From assembly GCA_934569425.1 (NCBI GenBank), contig CAKTKM010000031.1, forward strand, positions 1 through 12,699: a DNA stretch of 12,699 bases. Direction: 5' to 3'. This DNA is from an uncultured Oscillospiraceae bacterium (GTDB lineage: Bacteria > Bacillota > Clostridia > Oscillospirales > Oscillospiraceae). Below the pieces are notes generated by a model. The model was given only the letters and a program-made list of their open reading frames with translations. It was not told where the DNA came from and did not search any database. Of the stretch, positions 9,664-12,699 are shown piece by piece. How positions within the stretch are numbered: position 1 is the stretch's first letter; each line of letters starts with the position of its first letter. A program made the translations under genes and the position numbers.

Positions 9664-10212
9664 TCAGAACGCTACCGCCAGCTGGGTCAGGGGTGCGCCG
9701 GAGCGCCATCGGGCGCAGTAGTCCTCGGTACAGCGGCGAAAACGGGCAAAGAGCTGTCTGGCCTTCTCCTCATCGCCGTAGACCTTCCACAGGCCGGCGC
9801 ATTTGAAGTCGCGGGAGCCATGCTGGATGAAGCCCTGCACATCCTCCGGCGGATAGCTGAGAAACAACCCGACCTCGTGGGGGAAATCGCTCTCCCGGAA
9901 GCGGCGGATCAGTCTGGCCACGCAGCGCTGGCAGCTCTCGCGGGGATATCCTGCCTGCTGCAGAATGTCGCGGGCAAGGCCGCTCTCCAGATCCCGGCGG
10001 AGTCCGGCGGGACGGTAGAGGTACAGTAGCACCTGCGCGTCCTTGTAGCGGATGGGCAGCAGGCACAGTCCCTTCGGCCCCAGCATACGGTTCAGGCGGC
10101 GAATATCCGCCAGCAGCGCCGCCCGGTCATGACAGGGACAGGGAAACAGGCTGCCGGTCTTGATGCCTGCCAGCGTGGGGGCGCACTGCTTGATCAACAA
10201 TTCTTCTGACAT
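9664..10212 (-). CDS. DUF3793 family protein
   Basis: A 182-residue protein. It begins with C-A-P-T-L-A-G-I-K-T-G-S-L-F, has L-N-R-M-L-G-P-K-G in the middle, then F-P-H-E-V-G-L-F-L-S-Y-P-P-E-D-V-Q-G-F-I, and G-L-W-K-V-Y-G near the end. This is the signature of DUF3793, a clostridial family of unknown biochemistry often found with flavodoxin and ferrous-iron uptake genes. Cysteines (C10, C25, C27, C95, C98 by count from the start) could bind a metal or cofactor, but the set is not a known motif. GGAGGAG precedes ATG 10212. The flavodoxin gene follows in the same operon; two TTAGC palindromes lie upstream. An iron-limitation role is inferred from that context. Confidence 0.88.
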   Translation of the reverse strand: MSEELLIKQCAPTLAGIKTGSLFPCPCHDRAALLADIRRLNRMLGPKGLCLLPIRYKDAQVLLYLYRPAGLRRDLESGLARDILQQAGYPRESCQRCVARLIRRFRESDFPHEVGLFLSYPPEDVQGFIQHGSRDFKCAGLWKVYGDEEKARQLFARFRRCTEDYCARWRSGAPLTQLAVAF

Positions 10213-10268
10213 CGCGTCTCCTCCTTCCTGCTGTCAGTATGGCGCGGAGTCGGTGGTTTATTCGCTGA

Positions 10269-10282
10269 TTAGCTGTTGCTAA
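10269..10282. promoter_or_regulatory. Operator-like dyad TTAGC-N4-GCTAA, proximal
   Basis: Half-sites TTAGC (10269-10273) and GCTAA (10278-10282), 57 nt upstream of the DUF3793 start. The half-sites match those of the palindrome at 10334-10349. Confidence 0.6.
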
Positions 10283-10333
10283 CTGCTTGTCTGAAAAAAT
10301 GCGCCGGGCGGCGGCGACTATGTCATACAAGTA

Positions 10334-10349
10334 GTTAGCGTACGCTAAC
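10334..10349. promoter_or_regulatory. Operator-like perfect 16-bp palindrome, distal
   Basis: GTTAGCGTACGCTAAC is a perfect palindrome with the same TTAGC-N4-GCTAA core, centred 66 bp from the proximal site. The TTAG...CTAA architecture recalls DtxR/IdeR-type iron-regulator sites. A weak -10 (TATGAC, plus 10322-10327) lies just downstream on the minus strand. Confidence 0.65.
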
Positions 10350-10360
10350 CATTGTGGCCT

Positions 10361-10386
10361 AAAAAAGCTGCTCGAAGCAGTTTTTT
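10361..10386 (-). terminator. Terminator downstream of azlCD / short transcript
   Basis: On the minus strand CTGCT-TCG-AGCAG followed by C and TTTTTT, with a matching A-run before it. It ends azlCD transcription and any transcript from the promoter at 10414-10442. Confidence 0.75.
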
Positions 10387-10413
10387 AAGCAATTCCCTAT
10401 TGGAACTGTAGGC

Positions 10414-10442
10414 AGTATAACACACTTCTCCCGGTTTGGCAA
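10414..10442 (-). promoter_or_regulatory. Strong promoter without an adjacent gene
   Basis: On the minus strand TTGCCA (10437-10442), a 17-nt spacer and TATACT (10414-10419). It lies after azlD and before the terminator at 10361-10386. Transcription from about 10407 would give either a roughly 45-nt RNA (hairpin AGTTCC/GGAATT-like, then terminator) or an attenuated leader of the DUF3793 operon. Confidence 0.6.
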
Positions 10443-10471
10443 GAGGTTTTTTGAAAAAACTTCCACTTTTT

Positions 10472-10807
10472 TCAAACAAAGACCAATTGCACCAGCAGCA
10501 TATAGACAACGGTGCCTGCGCCGATGGACAGCAGAACGCTGCGCCGCCACAGGTGCAGTGCCGCCACCACCGCCAGCGCGATCAGCTCCGGCAGACCGTG
10601 GGGTGGGGCGGCCACGTCCACGCTCCGCAGGCAGTACACCACCAGAAGTCCCATCATGGCGGCGGGCAGCGTGCGTCCCAGATAGGCCACCACCTTGGGG
10701 ATGGGCTTGCTGTCCGGGAACAGCAGGAAGGGCAGAAAACGGGTGATGGCGGCGCCCAGCGCCACCGCCAGCACGATGATCAGGGCTTGCGTTGTGGTCA
10801 GTGTCAT
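10472..10807 (-). CDS. azlD: AzlD-family branched-chain amino acid export subunit
   Basis: The small membrane subunit of the AzlCD branched-chain amino acid exporter. The 111 residues hold four hydrophobic segments. Segment 1 starts at A-L-I-I-V-L-A-V-A-L-G-A, followed by the family's T-R-F-L-P-F-L-L-F. Next come L-G-R-T-L-P-A-A-M-M-G-L-L-V-V-Y-C-L (a typical AzlD block), L-I-A-L-A-V-V-A-A-L and a final L-L-S-I-G-A-G-T-V-V-Y-M-L-L. The start overlaps the azlC stop by four bases (ATGA), so the subunits are translationally coupled. The gene ends 86 nt before a terminator. Confidence 0.92.
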   Translation of the reverse strand: MTLTTTQALIIVLAVALGAAITRFLPFLLFPDSKPIPKVVAYLGRTLPAAMMGLLVVYCLRSVDVAAPPHGLPELIALAVVAALHLWRRSVLLSIGAGTVVYMLLVQLVFV

Positions 10808-11496
10808 AGCTTTTTCCTCCCCAGCAGTAAGACGATCAGCACCAGCACCATAGCGGGAATGACGAGATTGTCCGCGCCGAACACCGCCAGCGCCGCGGCG
10901 GTGCAGACAAGGCCGATGATGCCGCTGGCGCGATTTTCCGGGTTTGTCACCTGCTCCAGGAACAGCACCACAAACAATCCGGTCAGGGCGAAATCAAGGC
11001 CGGTGGTGTTGAAGGTGATGAACTGTCCCGCCACGGCGCCCAGCACGGAGCCGATCGCCCAGTAGCCGTAGTTCAGCAGGGAGACCGCCAGATAAAAGTC
11101 CCTGCGGGGAACGTCCGGCGGCGGCTCCACCGAGGAGACGATGGAGAAGGTCTCGTCACTGAGGGTATAGATCAGCACACCCTTGGCGGCGCCGAGGCCG
11201 CGGTAGCGCCCCAGCATGGACACGCCGTAAAACAGGTGGCGGGCGTTGACCATCAGGCTCATCAAAAAGGCCTGCAGGGGGTCAAAGGCGGTGGTCAGCA
11301 GGGTGATGGCCACAAATTGCATGCTGCCGCAATAGGCCACGCAGCACATCAGCAGCACCCAAGGCACGCCATAGCCCCGGGTCTGCATCAGCACGCCATA
11401 GGCGATGCCCAACACCAGATAGCCGGTCAGCACCGGCAGGGTTTTGGGAAACGCGGCGCGGACGGCGGCAAGGGCGGGATGTTGGGTCTTTTCCAA
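10804..11496 (-). CDS. azlC: AzlC-family branched-chain amino acid export subunit
   Basis: The large subunit of the AzlCD exporter, 230 residues, as is usual. Conserved features are F-P-K-T-L-P-V-L-T-G-Y-L-V-L-G-I-A-Y-G, then A-Y-C-G-S-M-Q-F-V-A, the signature N-A-R-H-L-F-Y-G-V-S-M, then T-L-S-D-E-T-F-S and N-Y-G-Y-W-A-I-G-S-V-L-G. About five to seven transmembrane segments are likely. The start is TTG at 11496: a perfect AGGAGGTGA site (plus 11502-11515 region) lies 8 nt upstream, and an in-frame GTG is part of that site. A longer frame to 11646 would run through the promoter and terminator and is rejected. It is coupled to azlD; the promoter is at 11536-11564. No Lrp/AsnC regulator is next to it. 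Confidence 0.93.
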   Translation of the reverse strand: MEKTQHPALAAVRAAFPKTLPVLTGYLVLGIAYGVLMQTRGYGVPWVLLMCCVAYCGSMQFVAITLLTTAFDPLQAFLMSLMVNARHLFYGVSMLGRYRGLGAAKGVLIYTLSDETFSIVSSVEPPPDVPRRDFYLAVSLLNYGYWAIGSVLGAVAGQFITFNTTGLDFALTGLFVVLFLEQVTNPENRASGIIGLVCTAAALAVFGADNLVIPAMVLVLIVLLLGRKKL

Positions 11497-11535
11497 GGAC
11501 GTCACCTCCTGCGGAAAATGTGAGAAAGTGAGGAT

Positions 11536-11564
11536 ATTATATAGAATCCGGCGGGAAAATGCAA
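11536..11564 (-). promoter_or_regulatory. Promoter of azlCD
   Basis: On the minus strand TTGCAT (11559-11564), a 17-nt spacer and a perfect TATAAT (11536-11541), 40 nt before the TTG start. Confidence 0.8.
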
Positions 11565-11576
11565 GAACGGGAAAGG

Positions 11577-11607
11577 AAAAACCCTCCCCGAATGGGGAGG
11601 GTTTTTT
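11577..11607 (-). terminator. Bidirectional terminator after the TasA-like gene
   Basis: An 8-bp all-GC core CCCTCCCC/GGGGAGGG, extended by A-T pairs, with GAAT loop and TTTTTT on the plus side and TTTTT on the minus side. It separates the 11622 gene from the azlCD promoter. Confidence 0.88.
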
Positions 11608-11621
11608 GTGGGAGAAATCGA

Positions 11622-12699
11622 TTATTTCGCAACTACGGTGTACCACACGTCGCCATTGGTTTGGCTTGCGGAAACAACCTTGTAGCCGTCCGCGACATAG
11701 GACGTGCCTGTGCCCTCAGGATTTGCAGAGGGATCGAAATTAACGAAGGTACCGCCCTTAACAATAATCTTGGCTCTGCCTGCGTTGTAGTTGGCATCCT
11801 GACAGTTCAGCAAGGTTTTATACTGATCTTCAGGCGTGCTGCCGTCGCTCTTCTGGTGAATATCAAAGAACCCGCCCTCGATCATAGCAGTACCCTTTTC
11901 GACATAGACCGCATCTACATTACCGATAAATTTACCGTCTTCGATGGTTAAATAGCCACCATCCCGCACATCTATAACAAAGCAGTCATTCTCTTTTGCA
12001 GCAAAGGTGCCGCCGGTGATGGTCAAATTACCCATCCAGCCGCGGACAGAAATCATAGACCAATCATAGGTTTCTGCGTTATAGATGTTCTGGGTGTTTG
12101 CAATGGTCTTGCCAGTCGCATTCAGAGTGACGACAGCGTTTTTAATGATCAAAGAGGCGTCGGGATCCAGATCTTCGGTCACATTGTACTTGCCGTTCCA
12201 TTCAGCAGATGCTTTCAAATCGGCAAAACTGGTAATGGGGTACTGAGCATCCTTGTCGTACTGATTATTAAAGCTGTCGAACTCGCTGGCCATCTGCGTG
12301 GCATAAACGGTGATGGTGATGCCGTCCAGCGTCAGATTCTGGTAGTCGTTGCCAGCGGTGGTCTGCATAGTACCCATGATGTAGTAGGTGTCAAGGCTGG
12401 TCGTATTTGCTTCCAAATTGCCGACAAAATCTTCAATCTTGACCTTATTCTCGTCCTTCAGTTCGGTACCTTTCATAATGTAGAAGTCAATGACATCCAG
12501 CAGGCTCTTGCCGTCCTTGGCTGTATTAACCGCCTTGCCGTCAACGATGTTGTCCTTGTTGATCTCAGCCTTCCACTTCAGCGCCAGATTGCCGGCATTC
12601 TTGATCTTGAAGCCCTGCGTCAGGAATCTTGCGCCCGGCTCCCAAAGGGGACTGCCCTCTCCAACAGGCGTGGGGTTTGCATTCTCGCTTGCTTTCTGC
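11622..12699 (-). CDS. TasA/camelysin-like surface protein with beta-helix region, 5' end missing
   Basis: The frame is open to the right edge, so the N-terminus (where a SipW-type signal peptide is expected) is not seen; an ATG at 12476 is internal. About 359 codons are visible. The first part has L-W-E-P-G, then Q-G-F-K-I-K-N-A-G-N-L-A-L-K-W-K, D-V-I-D-F-Y-I and later T-I-T-V-Y-A-T-Q with D-S-F-N-N-Q-Y-D. These are the hallmarks of the TasA/CalY (camelysin) domain of biofilm-fibre and SipW-processed proteins. The second part (from about 12200 down) repeats short G-G-x-F/I-x-G strands (L-T-I-T-G-G-T-F-A-A, L-T-I-E-D-G-K-F-I-G, M-I-E-G-G-F-F-D, I-V-K-G-G-T-F-V-N-F-D-P), like a right-handed beta-helix. 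The closing Y-V-A-D-G-Y-K-V-V is common in gut Firmicutes adhesin-like proteins. Substrate is unknown. Confidence 0.82.
   Translation of the reverse strand, partial: QKASENANPTPVGEGSPLWEPGARFLTQGFKIKNAGNLALKWKAEINKDNIVDGKAVNTAKDGKSLLDVIDFYIMKGTELKDENKVKIEDFVGNLEANTTSLDTYYIMGTMQTTAGNDYQNLTLDGITITVYATQMASEFDSFNNQYDKDAQYPITSFADLKASAEWNGKYNVTEDLDPDASLIIKNAVVTLNATGKTIANTQNIYNAETYDWSMISVRGWMGNLTITGGTFAAKENDCFVIDVRDGGYLTIEDGKFIGNVDAVYVEKGTAMIEGGFFDIHQKSDGSTPEDQYKTLLNCQDANYNAGRAKIIVKGGTFVNFDPSANPEGTGTSYVADGYKVVSASQTNGDVWYTVVAK

Noticed and set aside
11497-11646. Fifty extra N-terminal codons for AzlC
   Set aside because: They cover a terminator and a perfect promoter; the TTG at 11496 has an ideal ribosome site.

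Overview
The window looks like a chromosomal stretch from a GC-rich, spore-forming gut clostridium of the Oscillospiraceae/Oscillospirales type. That placement is inferred from spoIIP, nrdR, a Bacillus-like MazF, the DUF421/DUF4363 pair, CooT, the DUF3793-flavodoxin pair and secreted proteins with a clostridial C-terminal anchor. No tRNA, rRNA, CRISPR array, transposase or phage gene was seen.

Layout. 1-602 (+): the end of a DUF421 membrane protein overlapping a DUF4363 gene. 641-1096 (-): nrdR. 1343-1729 (+): a MazF/PemK-type toxin with no visible antitoxin gene. 1790-4950: two repeats of the same arrangement, each with a secreted C-terminally anchored protein (- strand), its terminator, and a compact RNA/micro-ORF element. 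5160-6385: a metal-handling cluster, with a CsoR-family regulator and a 59-codon membrane gene (-) divergent from a His-rich protein and a CooT-type nickel-binding protein (+). 6397-7834 (-): guanine deaminase behind a purine riboswitch. 7895-9022 (+): spoIIP. 9194-10212 (-): DUF3793 and flavodoxin behind two palindromes. 10472-11496 (-): azlC-azlD amino-acid exporter. 11622-end (-): a TasA/camelysin-like surface protein, truncated by the window edge.

The most unusual content is the pair of elements at about 1790-2064 and 3462-3770. Each has a strong plus-strand promoter for a roughly 100-nt structured RNA. Facing it on the minus strand is a 27-30 codon micro-ORF with a ribosome-binding site locked in a GAAA-tetraloop hairpin. 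The two transcripts converge on one shared bidirectional terminator stem, which also encodes the end of the peptide. The micro-ORF mRNA leader can pair with its own 3' end. This is the architecture of a type I toxin-antitoxin locus (TxpA/RatA-like, 3' overlap), but the peptide is a predicted amphipathic beta-hairpin and not the usual single transmembrane helix. The two copies differ in Ser and Arg codon class while keeping the residues, so the peptide seems to be selected. Copy 2 is intact. Copy 1 appears to have lost the micro-ORF promoter. Toxicity is an inference.

A second notable point is the guaD riboswitch. It has a canonical guanine-type core, but its terminator stem uses the 3' strand of P1, which predicts that guanine switches the deaminase ON. 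The divergent metal genes share a His-rich N-terminal motif and flank G-tracts that could be the CsoR-family operator. The DUF3793-flavodoxin pair looks like an iron-limitation unit, which is also an inference.
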